Source of the DNA: Barnesiella propionica
GTDB taxonomy: Bacteria; Bacteroidota; Bacteroidia; Bacteroidales; Barnesiellaceae
Length of the DNA: 64,000 bases
Direction: 5' to 3'
NCBI RefSeq assembly: GCF_025567045.1
Contig: NZ_JAOQJK010000003.1
Coordinates: 310,001 to 374,000, forward strand
The position numbers and the translations under genes are program-made. Below are positions 1-8,402 of the stretch, one piece after another. The notes under the pieces were generated by a model. That model saw only the letters and a program-made list of their open reading frames with translations, was not told where the DNA came from and made no database searches. Every line of letters begins with the position of its first letter. Position 1 is the stretch's first letter.

Positions 1-744
1 CAAACTGTTGGCCGATATGGAACTGTATTTAAAATCCCTTTTCTGCAGAACGTTCCACAAAGCGTACACTTGATTCTGCACAGCATTCGGGCGCTGGGAT
101 TGATATCCCGAAAATCGGTTCACAATACGTGTATTTAAAGCTTCGCGTAATATTTTATCGATCTGCGGATTTTCTTCATTTACGTACGCAGCAAACATAA
201 TACTTGTTTCCTTGAACTTCCCGTTCCTGTCATTATACCCTATGATACAGTCGTTAATGCTTCTCATCATCATGGTATGCACCTCTTGTTGCAACTCTTT
301 CCCATCCAACGATACACCCACGGTAACACTGACGGGAATAGGCTGTACGTTATTTTTCAGTTCTTCAAAATTCCAGGCCATATTGGGGTATAAAAGATAA
401 GATTTCTTTGCCTGAGGAAGAAAAAACTCTGTTTCGGTACGGGAAAAGAACGGTGTCGCTTCAACCGTAACTTTCACACGGCTATTAGAATGTTTAGGAG
501 TAATACGTATCCCGATATACGATTTAGGATTTCCAAGATAAAGTGTATCGCTCGGCTGAATCAACAATGTATCGTTATTCGCGAGCGAGAGGATAAGAGA
601 AGGAAAAAAATTTCCGTCCAGATCATCGGCAACCTCATAGCTGCCTACAAAAATATCATTACGGAAAATATAAAATACGGGACCACCCACAAGAATCAAC
701 AACAATACGACAAATCCTATCCACTTTCCTAACCTGCTTTTCAT
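1..744 (-). CDS. Membrane-anchored periplasmic protein, 5' part only (possible transglutaminase-like family)
   Basis: An open frame of 248 codons runs from an ATG at 742-744 (MKSRLGKWIGFVV...) off the left edge with no stop, so the protein is incomplete. Residues about 7-26 form one hydrophobic segment after basic residues, giving an N-in membrane anchor or uncleaved signal; the rest is soluble and should face the periplasm. The last visible residues (ALWNVLQKRDFKYSSIS) resemble, from memory, the stretch just before the transglutaminase-like core of a family common in Bacteroidetes. That core lies outside the window, so the family is an inference. A TAnnTTTG promoter element sits about 20 bp upstream. 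The suf operon terminator separates it from sufS, so it is probably its own unit. Confidence 0.6.
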   Translation of the reverse strand, partial: MKSRLGKWIGFVVLLLILVGGPVFYIFRNDIFVGSYEVADDLDGNFFPSLILSLANNDTLLIQPSDTLYLGNPKSYIGIRITPKHSNSRVKVTVEATPFFSRTETEFFLPQAKKSYLLYPNMAWNFEELKNNVQPIPVSVTVGVSLDGKELQQEVHTMMMRSINDCIIGYNDRNGKFKETSIMFAAYVNEENPQIDKILREALNTRIVNRFSGYQSQRPNAVQNQVYALWNVLQKRDFKYSSISANSL

Positions 745-765
745 TTCAGCTATTTTTATCTATCA

Positions 766-773
766 CAAATATA
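766..773 (-). promoter_or_regulatory. Probable -7 promoter element for the membrane-anchored protein
   Basis: Read on the minus strand the bases are TATATTTG, a perfect match to the Bacteroidetes -7 consensus TAnnTTTG, 21 bp upstream of the start codon at 744. No convincing -33 TTTG is present at the usual distance. Confidence 0.45.
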
Positions 774-839
774 CATGATTTTTTTCCGAATGCTATCTAA
801 CAGCAAGCAAAGATTTTATATTTGATTATTGTTAAAAAC

Positions 840-874
840 AAAGTATCCCATCTGCATTGAAGACGGGATACTTT
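840..874 (-). terminator. Terminator after sufS
   Basis: AAAGTATCCC and GGGATACTTT form a 10-bp stem (extended inward by three pairs after one mismatch). On the minus strand it is followed by TTTGTTTTTAAC. It lies 20 bp past the sufS stop and should end the suf operon transcript. Confidence 0.75.
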
Positions 875-893
875 ATTTCCAAAAAACTCTATT

Positions 894-2111
894 TTACTTA
901 AACATCTTCACCACTTTTTCCACCGCAGTGATAAAAGCGTCGGCTTCCGCCTGGGTATTATAAACAGCAAACGAAGCCCGTACCGTACCTTCGATACCTA
1001 AAGATGTCATCAAAGGCTGCGCACAATGATGTCCGGTACGGACAGCTATTCCCAGCTTATCCAGCAACATCCCCATATCGTAATGGTGAATTCCGTCTAC
1101 CAGAAAAGATATGACGGAGCTTTTCTCAGGAGCCGTGCCGAAAATACGCATCCCTTCTATTTTCATTAATCGTTCTGTCGTATATTTCATCAGACCGGCT
1201 TCATGAGAAGCGATGTTCTCAAGCCCTATACGATCGACATAATCCAGAGCTGAAGCGAACGCCGTAGTACCCACATAATCCGGAGTGCCGGCCTCAAACT
1301 TAAAAGGGAGGTTTCCGAACGTAGTCTTTTCAAAATCCACATGAGCGATCATTTCGCCTCCACCCTGATACGGAGGCATCTCATTCAGCCATTTCTCCTT
1401 ACCGTACAATACTCCTATTCCGGTAGGGCCATATACTTTATGAGCAGACAGCACATAAAAGTCGGCATCCAGATCTTGCACGTCTATCCGGAGATGAGGT
1501 GCGGCCTGAGCTCCGTCAATAAGAACAGGAACACCTTTTTCATGGGCATACCTGATCATTTCTTTTACCGGATTCACCGTACCCAGTACATTAGAAACAT
1601 GAGACAAACTGACAAACCGCGTACGCTCATTAAATAATGACCGATAAACTTCCTGATCGAGTACCCCATGCTCATCTATCGGAACCACACGCAAACCGAT
1701 TTTTTTATCACTTTGCAGCAATTGCCAGGGTACTATATTAGCATGATGCTCCATGACGGTAAGAATAATCTCATCTCCGTCACTCAAGTATTTCTTCCCG
1801 AAAGAAGACGCTACCAGATTTATCGATTCAGTCGTTCCACGAGTAAAAATCACCTCTTCGCTCTTAGGAGCGTTGATAAACTTACGTACTCTTTCACGGG
1901 CACTCTCATGAGCATCGGTAGCTTCCTGGCTTAACGTATGCACTCCCCGGTGAACATTGGCATTAATACGACAATACGTATCCGAGATTCTTTCAAAGAC
2001 ACAAGACGGAGTCTGGGATGTTGCGGCATTATCCAGATAAACCAGCGGTTTCCCACATATTTCCCGGGAAAGGATAGGAAAATCGGCACGTATTTTTTCT
2101 ATATCGAACAT
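894..2111 (-). CDS. sufS: Cysteine desulfurase SufS
   Basis: The 405-residue product is a pyridoxal-phosphate enzyme that takes sulfur from L-cysteine, leaving alanine, and hands persulfide sulfur to the SUF Fe-S scaffold in the cytoplasm. The PLP-binding lysine is K225 in LSAHKVYGPTG. The catalytic cysteine is C363 in RTGHHCAQPLM, the class II (SufS/CsdA) form of the active-site loop. Length matches the family. It is the last gene of the suf operon and starts 20 bp after the sufD stop. No SufE or SufU partner is visible in the window, so the sulfur acceptor must be encoded elsewhere or be SufBCD itself. Confidence 0.96.
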   Translation of the reverse strand: MFDIEKIRADFPILSREICGKPLVYLDNAATSQTPSCVFERISDTYCRINANVHRGVHTLSQEATDAHESARERVRKFINAPKSEEVIFTRGTTESINLVASSFGKKYLSDGDEIILTVMEHHANIVPWQLLQSDKKIGLRVVPIDEHGVLDQEVYRSLFNERTRFVSLSHVSNVLGTVNPVKEMIRYAHEKGVPVLIDGAQAAPHLRIDVQDLDADFYVLSAHKVYGPTGIGVLYGKEKWLNEMPPYQGGGEMIAHVDFEKTTFGNLPFKFEAGTPDYVGTTAFASALDYVDRIGLENIASHEAGLMKYTTERLMKIEGMRIFGTAPEKSSVISFLVDGIHHYDMGMLLDKLGIAVRTGHHCAQPLMTSLGIEGTVRASFAVYNTQAEADAFITAVEKVVKMFK

Positions 2112-2131
2112 AAATACATTTCTTTAAAATT

Positions 2132-3478
2132 TTACTGGCAGATACTACAGCCCGAGCATTTAGCCAGCTCTCCGCGAAAACGTTTTTCCACCAGCTGACG
2201 CAAACGATCTTTTAATGCTTCCAAACGAATATTCTCTATTACGTCGTTGGTAAAAGCAAACATAAGAAGCAGCCGGGCCTCTGCTTCGCTTATACCGCGC
2301 GTACGCATATAGAACAAAGCATTCTGATCCAACTGGCCTATCGTTGCCCCGTGACTGCATTTTACATCATCGGCATAAATTTCCAGTTGGGGCTTGGTGT
2401 ACATATGTGCGTCCGACGATGCACACAAGTTCTTATTGCTCTGATAAGCCTCCGTTTTCTGTGCGTCGGGACGGACCAGGATACGACCGCTGAATGAACC
2501 TTGAGATTTGTCATTCAGCACATATTTGAAAAGTTCGTTACTATGACAGTTGGGAACAGCATGATCGATAAAAGTAAAGTTATCTACCGATTCTCTTTGG
2601 TCGGCAATTGCCATACCGTACAAGTTAGCTTCCGAATGTTCTCCGGCAAAAGTGATACGGTAATTATTACGGGTTATACCATTATGCAACGTTATCCCGT
2701 TCATTAACGTATTCGAACCGGCCTCCTGTTTCATAAAAGCAGAGGCGATACGGGTCGTATTAAGAGAAGATTCTTCCATATCGTAGTAATCGAACACGGC
2801 ATCCTCTCCCACATATATTTCCGTTACCTGCGAAACCAGAAAACGTATTTCGGGATTTTCGGTATGGTCGCACACCAGAAGCTTCGCCTGAGCCCCTTTC
2901 TCTATAACGATGAGCAAACGTCTGTTCACCATAAAATCCACACCGGCACGTAATATATTTACTAACTGTATGGCTTTATCTATAACCACACCTTCCGGAA
3001 CATAAAAGAAAAAGCCATCTTGAGCCAACGCGGTATTCAGGGCAACCGTTCCATCTGTATTTACGTCCGCTAACTTTCCATAGTATCGCTCCACCAGTTC
3101 AGGATGAGTAAGGGCTATCTTCTTAAGACTTCCTATAATCACGCCATCAGGCAATAATCCGTCAGGTATCCGCTTTTCATAGAAAACATCATTTACTAAA
3201 AAATACAACTGTGTACTCAGATTCGGGACATCACAACGAAAAACCTCATAAGGATTGACCGGAACGTCAACCCGGCCGATATTCAAACCGTAATCCGGTT
3301 CGTAAGCCTTTTCTATATCAGTACGTTTATAATCTTCTTCATCAGTCGTAGGAAAACCCGACAATTCCAGTGCGGCCATCGCCTCATCCCGCCGGGCATT
3401 GAGTACAGGAGCCGAATGGGAATCTATCAGACTCCTGTTCTCCTTGAATAAGTCTATATATTGTTTTACTGCGCTCAT
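2132..3478 (-). CDS. sufD: Fe-S assembly scaffold protein SufD
   Basis: The 448-residue product is a SufB/SufD-family beta-helix protein that pairs with SufB and SufC in the SufBC2D complex, which builds Fe-S clusters. I chose the ATG at 3478 (MSAVKQYIDLF) because it has an AAGGA ribosome site and lies 10 bp after the sufC stop; the frame is open further upstream but would overlap sufC. The family C-terminal core is clear (CSHGATIGQLDQNALFYMRT, followed by RGISEAEA). The very end, CSGCSICQ, is Cys-rich; I cannot say whether this has a role. It sits between sufC and sufS in the operon. Confidence 0.94.
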   Translation of the reverse strand: MSAVKQYIDLFKENRSLIDSHSAPVLNARRDEAMAALELSGFPTTDEEDYKRTDIEKAYEPDYGLNIGRVDVPVNPYEVFRCDVPNLSTQLYFLVNDVFYEKRIPDGLLPDGVIIGSLKKIALTHPELVERYYGKLADVNTDGTVALNTALAQDGFFFYVPEGVVIDKAIQLVNILRAGVDFMVNRRLLIVIEKGAQAKLLVCDHTENPEIRFLVSQVTEIYVGEDAVFDYYDMEESSLNTTRIASAFMKQEAGSNTLMNGITLHNGITRNNYRITFAGEHSEANLYGMAIADQRESVDNFTFIDHAVPNCHSNELFKYVLNDKSQGSFSGRILVRPDAQKTEAYQSNKNLCASSDAHMYTKPQLEIYADDVKCSHGATIGQLDQNALFYMRTRGISEAEARLLLMFAFTNDVIENIRLEALKDRLRQLVEKRFRGELAKCSGCSICQ

Positions 3479-3488
3479 AGGTTCCTTA

Positions 3489-4244
3489 TTATAATTCTCC
3501 CAACTCTTTCTTAATCCAGTCATAGCCTTTTTCTTCGAGTTCCAAAGCAAGTGCCGGACCACCCGATTTCACAATTCGTCCTTTATAAAGTACATGTACG
3601 AAATCCGGGGATATATAATCCAACAATCGTTGATAATGAGTAATTACAATAGTAGCATTTTTTTTACTTTTTAATTTATTTACACCTCCGGCTACAATCC
3701 TCAGTGCATCGATATCCAATCCGCTGTCTGTTTCGTCCAGTATTGAAAGACGGGGTTCAAGCATCGCCATCTGGAATATCTCGTTCCGTTTTTTCTCTCC
3801 TCCTGAGAAACCTTCATTCACCGAACGGCTGGCCAGTTTATTATCCAATTCTACAATAGCACGTTTCTCACGCATCATTTTGAGAAAATCGGTAGCGGAG
3901 ATAGGGCTTTCTCCCAAATATTTACGCTTCTCGTTAATAGCGGCACGCATAAAGTTTACCATGCTCACTCCGGGAATTTCCACCGGGTACTGGAAACTGA
4001 GAAATATTCCTTCATGCGCCCTGTCTTCCGGCGAAAGTGACAGTAAATCTTTTCCGTAAAACTCCACCGAACCATCGGTCACCTCAAATGCAGGGTTACC
4101 GGTAAGCACGGATGATAATGTACTTTTACCCGATCCATTAGGGCCCATAATAGCATGAATCTCACCCGGTTTTACTTCCAGGTTTATTCCTTTCAATATT
4201 TCTTTACCGTTAATACCGGCATGAAGGTTTTTAATCTTAAGCAT
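3489..4244 (-). CDS. sufC: Fe-S assembly ATPase SufC
   Basis: A 251-residue ABC-type ATPase that powers conformational change of the SufBC2D scaffold; it is cytoplasmic and has no membrane part. Walker A is GPNGSGKST (residues 34-42), the ABC signature is FSGGEKKRNE, and Walker B is LSILDETDSGLD, with the DETDSGLD wording typical of SufC rather than transport ATPases. Length is normal. In this operon sufC is separated from sufB by a gene for a secreted protein, with an 80-bp gap upstream of sufC, so a secondary promoter or processing site there is possible. Confidence 0.96.
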   Translation of the reverse strand: MLKIKNLHAGINGKEILKGINLEVKPGEIHAIMGPNGSGKSTLSSVLTGNPAFEVTDGSVEFYGKDLLSLSPEDRAHEGIFLSFQYPVEIPGVSMVNFMRAAINEKRKYLGESPISATDFLKMMREKRAIVELDNKLASRSVNEGFSGGEKKRNEIFQMAMLEPRLSILDETDSGLDIDALRIVAGGVNKLKSKKNATIVITHYQRLLDYISPDFVHVLYKGRIVKSGGPALALELEEKGYDWIKKELGEL

Positions 4245-4324
4245 TATATTTCGTTTTTATCTTCAGTTCTATATAAATTATATAACAAATCTTTCCGCCA
4301 ATATTTCAATCGGGATCAAAATTA

Positions 4325-6193
4325 TTACAACTTAACACGCTGTGCCCCGATAATATATATACCCGGCGGAAGATCAAAATGATTTTCCCCACCGGCTACA
4401 GACAATAAACATACTAACTTGCCCTGTATATCATAAACGGCACACCGGCCAGGTTTTGAAGAGACAATAACCAATTTACCGTTCGATCCATATATGCGCT
4501 CATAAGTTGTTGTCATTTTCAAAACCGATGCCGGTTTATCAGTTAAAACCGGATATCCGTCATTTTCATCTGCCCTATATTCCCACAGATTTGCATCTGT
4601 CAGAACCTTTGCATAATCATTCAGTATCTCTGCCAGATTATAATTATTTCCTTTCATTTGTTCAGACGTTAAAGGGGTTCCCTTTTCGTTCAGGTTCTTT
4701 CCGCTAATTTGTATATCTTCGGCATAATAGCTTAAAAAACAATTAGATGTTCCTCCCGTAATACCACCGGAATAAGATTGGAAAGGAGACTTCGCAGTTA
4801 CATTTCCGGTATTATAACTATTACCTACCGAACCTGAATAAACGTTACCGGCAATTCCGCCGGCATTTATTGTCACGTCACATTCTAAAAGTCCGGTTTC
4901 GGCCGAAACAGATCCTCTGTTATAACAATTCATTACAGTATTTTCCATCGCTCCGGCTATACCCCCAATATCTGCAGTAGCCCAGTCCGAACGGTTTTCA
5001 TCTTCCGAATCGTTCACTACGATATTACCAAGATTCCAACAATTAAGTATCCTGTTCCCCGAAAAACCGGCTATACCTCCTATGGACACTCCCATCATAA
5101 AGGTTGGCTTGCATATTATTTCCCCACAATTCCGGCACATCGAAACATACGATAATCCATCGGTAGACCAATAATACGTTCCCACAATCCCGCCTACGTT
5201 CATTTCATAAACAGATGTAGCCGATATTCTACCACTATTGGTGCAATTATTAAAATTGCCTTCACCATACGAACAAATTCCTCCGACCGTTACAAAATCT
5301 CCGGAAGCCGTAATATCACCCCAATTGATACAATCCGTTATCGTACCTCTGTCATCACCAAAAATACCTCCGGCATAAGCTCCGGAGGAAGGACTTATGG
5401 CTGTAATATTACCAAAATTGGTACAAGAAATAATCTCTGTATCATCTATGGTTCCAGCTATTCCTCCACAAACCACCGGTAAATTATCAGCATAATTATT
5501 ATCGTAAATTTCGACTTTTATATTTCCTTTATTAATGCAATTCTCAATTTTTCCCGAACCATCTCCGATTATCCCGCCGGCAATATACGAGATGCTTTCG
5601 GCCGTAGCATACTCTGCTGTTTTTTCTATTGTTATCTCCGCTTCGTTTACACAATTAATATAAGAACCATCCAGGCAACTACCGGAAAAACTCCCGACTC
5701 TAATACCCTTTTCCGACAAATACTTATCGGATATAATCGTTATACGTGACGTAGCGTCAATCGTCAGGTTTTGTATAATTCCATGTCCTACAAGACCGAA
5801 TAAACCGACATAAATAATTCTATCTGCGATATTCTTAGACGCAATATGAATTTTCAGTCCTTTAATAATATGCCCGTTTCCTTCAAATATACCTGAAAAT
5901 CGTGCTAAAGAAACATTTCCTGCCGACATTCCCGTAGGCATCCAGTAATGTTGCGACAAATCGATATCTGCATCCAGAACGACCTTCTGATCTTCGAATG
6001 TATACCCGTTATTTATAACACTGGCTAACGCAGCCAATTCTTCTGCATTCTTAATATGAAATTCTTTTGATGGGTATTGGGAACCGAACCACTCGGCAGA
6101 GTAATTCCCTTCATCGGTCCACAAACCATTTTGCGCATATACGATTACAGCACAAAAAACACAAAAAATAAGCGAGAATATTTTCTTTTTCAT
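4325..6193 (-). CDS. Secreted GLUG-repeat protein with C-terminal sorting-like tail, inserted in the suf operon
   Basis: The 622-residue product begins MKKKIFSLIFCVFCAVIVYAQN, a clear signal peptide likely cut after VYA. I took this ATG, at 6193, because the in-frame extension runs into sufB. The body is a series of about ten Gly/Asn/Cys-rich repeats of the type VGGI.G...-I.NC.N.G.I.A, the GLUG-like pattern of beta-helical surface proteins. The C-terminus (YDIQGKLVCLL... LPPGIYIIGAQRVKL) resembles a type IX secretion sorting domain. It starts 10 bp after the sufB stop and ends 80 bp before sufC, on the same strand. Nothing ties its sequence to Fe-S assembly. I infer a surface or secreted adhesin-like protein that rides on the suf transcript. 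Confidence 0.8.
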   Translation of the reverse strand: MKKKIFSLIFCVFCAVIVYAQNGLWTDEGNYSAEWFGSQYPSKEFHIKNAEELAALASVINNGYTFEDQKVVLDADIDLSQHYWMPTGMSAGNVSLARFSGIFEGNGHIIKGLKIHIASKNIADRIIYVGLFGLVGHGIIQNLTIDATSRITIISDKYLSEKGIRVGSFSGSCLDGSYINCVNEAEITIEKTAEYATAESISYIAGGIIGDGSGKIENCINKGNIKVEIYDNNYADNLPVVCGGIAGTIDDTEIISCTNFGNITAISPSSGAYAGGIFGDDRGTITDCINWGDITASGDFVTVGGICSYGEGNFNNCTNSGRISATSVYEMNVGGIVGTYYWSTDGLSYVSMCRNCGEIICKPTFMMGVSIGGIAGFSGNRILNCWNLGNIVVNDSEDENRSDWATADIGGIAGAMENTVMNCYNRGSVSAETGLLECDVTINAGGIAGNVYSGSVGNSYNTGNVTAKSPFQSYSGGITGGTSNCFLSYYAEDIQISGKNLNEKGTPLTSEQMKGNNYNLAEILNDYAKVLTDANLWEYRADENDGYPVLTDKPASVLKMTTTYERIYGSNGKLVIVSSKPGRCAVYDIQGKLVCLLSVAGGENHFDLPPGIYIIGAQRVKL

Positions 6194-6203
6194 AATTATG
6201 GTT

Positions 6204-7655
6204 TTAGCCGACCGAACCTTCCAACGATATCTGTAATAATTTCTGTGCTTCCACAGCAAATTCCATCGGTAGTTTATTCATTACTTCCTTAGCATATCCG
6301 TTTACAATCAGTCCTATGGCATCTTCGGTAGAAATACCCCGCTGATTGCAATAAAATATCTGGTCTTCATTGATCTTCGAAGTAGTAGCTTCATGCTCGA
6401 TAACGGCTGAATCGTTATTTATATCCATATACGGGAACGTATGAGCTCCGCAATGCGAACTCAGCAATAAACTGTCGCACTGTGTGAAATTACGGGCATT
6501 ATCGGCACGTGAAGTAACTTTCACCAGTCCACGGTAACTATTCTGGCTGTGTCCTGCCGAAATACCCTTAGAAACAATAGTGCTACGGGTATTCTTTCCC
6601 AAATGTATCATTTTTGTTCCTGTATCGGCCTGCTGATAATTATTGGTCACAGCAACCGAATAGAACTCTCCCGTAGAATTATCTCCCGCCAGTATGCAAC
6701 TGGGATACTTCCAGGTAATGGCCGAACCGGTTTCCACTTGCGTCCATGAAACCTTGGAATCATCGCCTTTACACATAGCTCGTTTTGTAACAAAATTATA
6801 TATGCCTCCGTTACCATCCTTGTCCCCCGGATACCAGTTTTGCACGGTAGAATACTTCACTTCCGCACGGTCATGAACCATGATTTCGACAATAGCGGCA
6901 TGTAACTGGTTCTCATCTCTCATGGGAGCCGTACAACCTTCCAGATAGCTTACATAGCTATCGTCATCGGCGACAATGAGAGTTCTCTCAAACTGACCGG
7001 TATTCGCAGCATTTATACGGAAATAGGTAGAAAGTTCCATAGGGCAACGCACTCCCTTAGGTATATAAACAAAGGAACCGTCACTGAATACTGCTGAATT
7101 TAAAGCAGCAAAAAAATTGTCCCGGTAAGAAACGACCGATCCCAAATAACGTTTTACCAAATCGGGATAATCTTTCACAGCCTCGCTGAAAGAACAAAAA
7201 ATAACACCCAGTTCTGCCAGCTTTTCCCGGAAAGTAGTCTTGACGGAAACACTGTCCATCACAGCATCTACGGCTATTCCGCTTAAAGCCATTTGCTCTT
7301 CCAGAGATATACCCAGCTTATTGAACGTCTTTCTTAATTCGGGATCCACTTCATCCAGGCTTTTAGGACCCTCTTTTTTCTTCGGAGCCGCATAATAGCT
7401 GATAGCCTGGTAATCTATCTCGGGAATGTGGAGATGAGCCCAATGCGGCATTGACAAAGTTTTCCAGTGCTCATATGCCTTTAAACGAAAATCAAGCAAC
7501 CATTCCGGTTCCTCTTTCTTGGCAGAAATAAGACGAATCACATCCTCACATAACCCACGGGGTATAACTTCGGTCTCAATGTCGGTAACAAAACCATATT
7601 TATAATCACCAGAGGTGACATCATCTAAAATCTCATTCGAATTATCTTGTTTCAT
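6204..7655 (-). CDS. sufB: Fe-S assembly scaffold protein SufB
   Basis: The 483-residue product is the main scaffold on which SufBC2D assembles Fe-S clusters. Family hallmarks are visible: [20 protein letters not shown] at the start, [20 protein letters not shown], the conserved cysteine in YLEGCTAP, and [20 protein letters not shown] near the end. Length fits the SufB norm of about 480. Its start overlaps the cvpA stop by 4 bp (ATGA), showing translational coupling. Downstream comes the unrelated secreted protein, then sufC. Confidence 0.96.
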   Translation of the reverse strand: MKQDNSNEILDDVTSGDYKYGFVTDIETEVIPRGLCEDVIRLISAKKEEPEWLLDFRLKAYEHWKTLSMPHWAHLHIPEIDYQAISYYAAPKKKEGPKSLDEVDPELRKTFNKLGISLEEQMALSGIAVDAVMDSVSVKTTFREKLAELGVIFCSFSEAVKDYPDLVKRYLGSVVSYRDNFFAALNSAVFSDGSFVYIPKGVRCPMELSTYFRINAANTGQFERTLIVADDDSYVSYLEGCTAPMRDENQLHAAIVEIMVHDRAEVKYSTVQNWYPGDKDGNGGIYNFVTKRAMCKGDDSKVSWTQVETGSAITWKYPSCILAGDNSTGEFYSVAVTNNYQQADTGTKMIHLGKNTRSTIVSKGISAGHSQNSYRGLVKVTSRADNARNFTQCDSLLLSSHCGAHTFPYMDINNDSAVIEHEATTSKINEDQIFYCNQRGISTEDAIGLIVNGYAKEVMNKLPMEFAVEAQKLLQISLEGSVG

Positions 7656-8242
7656 TTCATATCATTTTTTAAGTTTTCGTGCACTTCCATAAGCACAGAA
7701 AATAAACAAAAACGATTAATATTTAGTTTGTTCGGTTGCTCTGTTTGACACTCCTCGTTCATATTGTCCCGGGCAAATGAAAACAGAGCCGGAGCCATAT
7801 TGAAAACAGGTTTATAATATTGCGACTCCGTACAGATCTCTTTTCTCAGTAAGTGAGAACGGGGATCGACCAAAGCCAACAGATTTAAAACCAGACTAAG
7901 CACAAATAAATAACGGACTACACCGAACACCACTCCTCCAATCCTGTCCATCCATCCCAACTGAATTTTATGAGTAACTTTACGCACCAGACCGATAATA
8001 AAATTGCAAGCCAGATACACCAGTAAGAAGACAATGAAATAGGCCAGAACTTTACAGGCGTAAGAAGGTAGCGAAACGATATGACCGAGAAAATCCATTG
8101 CATTTTGTCCGAAAAGACGCGCACATACTATTCCTAAGAGGAAACCGCCTAAAGCTCCTGCCTGTCGGAGGATCCCTTTGATATACCCTTGTATACAGGC
8201 AATGACAACAATCGTTAGAATAGCAATATCTATGTAATTCAT
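7652..8242 (-). CDS. CvpA family membrane protein
   Basis: The 196-residue product has four hydrophobic stretches in its first about 125 residues ([20 protein letters not shown], then [33 protein letters not shown] and [20 protein letters not shown]) and a soluble tail. The opening and the G-x3-G-x-I pattern match the CvpA (colicin V production) family of inner-membrane proteins. That family is linked to envelope stress and bile or antibiotic tolerance in Gram-negatives; its molecular role is not settled. It is the first gene after the putative suf operon promoter and overlaps sufB by 4 bp. Confidence 0.85.
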   Translation of the reverse strand: MNYIDIAILTIVVIACIQGYIKGILRQAGALGGFLLGIVCARLFGQNAMDFLGHIVSLPSYACKVLAYFIVFLLVYLACNFIIGLVRKVTHKIQLGWMDRIGGVVFGVVRYLFVLSLVLNLLALVDPRSHLLRKEICTESQYYKPVFNMAPALFSFARDNMNEECQTEQPNKLNINRFCLFSVLMEVHENLKNDMK

Positions 8243-8295
8243 TCCACAATAACTATAGGATATTATCGGTAGCGGACAATAACCGCAATATCGTA

Positions 8296-8303
8296 CAAAA
8301 ATA
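8296..8303 (-). promoter_or_regulatory. Probable promoter of the cvpA-suf operon
   Basis: The minus strand reads TATTTTTG, a full TAnnTTTG match, 53 bp before the cvpA start. The -33 region is A/T-rich with a TTGG but no TTTG at ideal spacing. No Fe-S regulator site could be recognised. Confidence 0.45.
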
Positions 8304-8351
8304 CGTTTTTTATTCCAATTTCATATATAAATCTCAGTTGTTTACACAACA

Positions 8352-8382
8352 AAAAAGGTGCCTTTGTACAAGACACCTTTTT
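8352..8382 (-). terminator. Terminator after infB
   Basis: AAAAAGGTG pairs with CACCTTTTT around a short internal palindrome (TTGTACAA). It is 20 bp past the infB stop. The A-run/T-run symmetry would allow function on either strand, but only infB reads into it. Confidence 0.7.
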
Positions 8383-8402
8383 CTATTTTCTCCATAAAGC
8401 TT

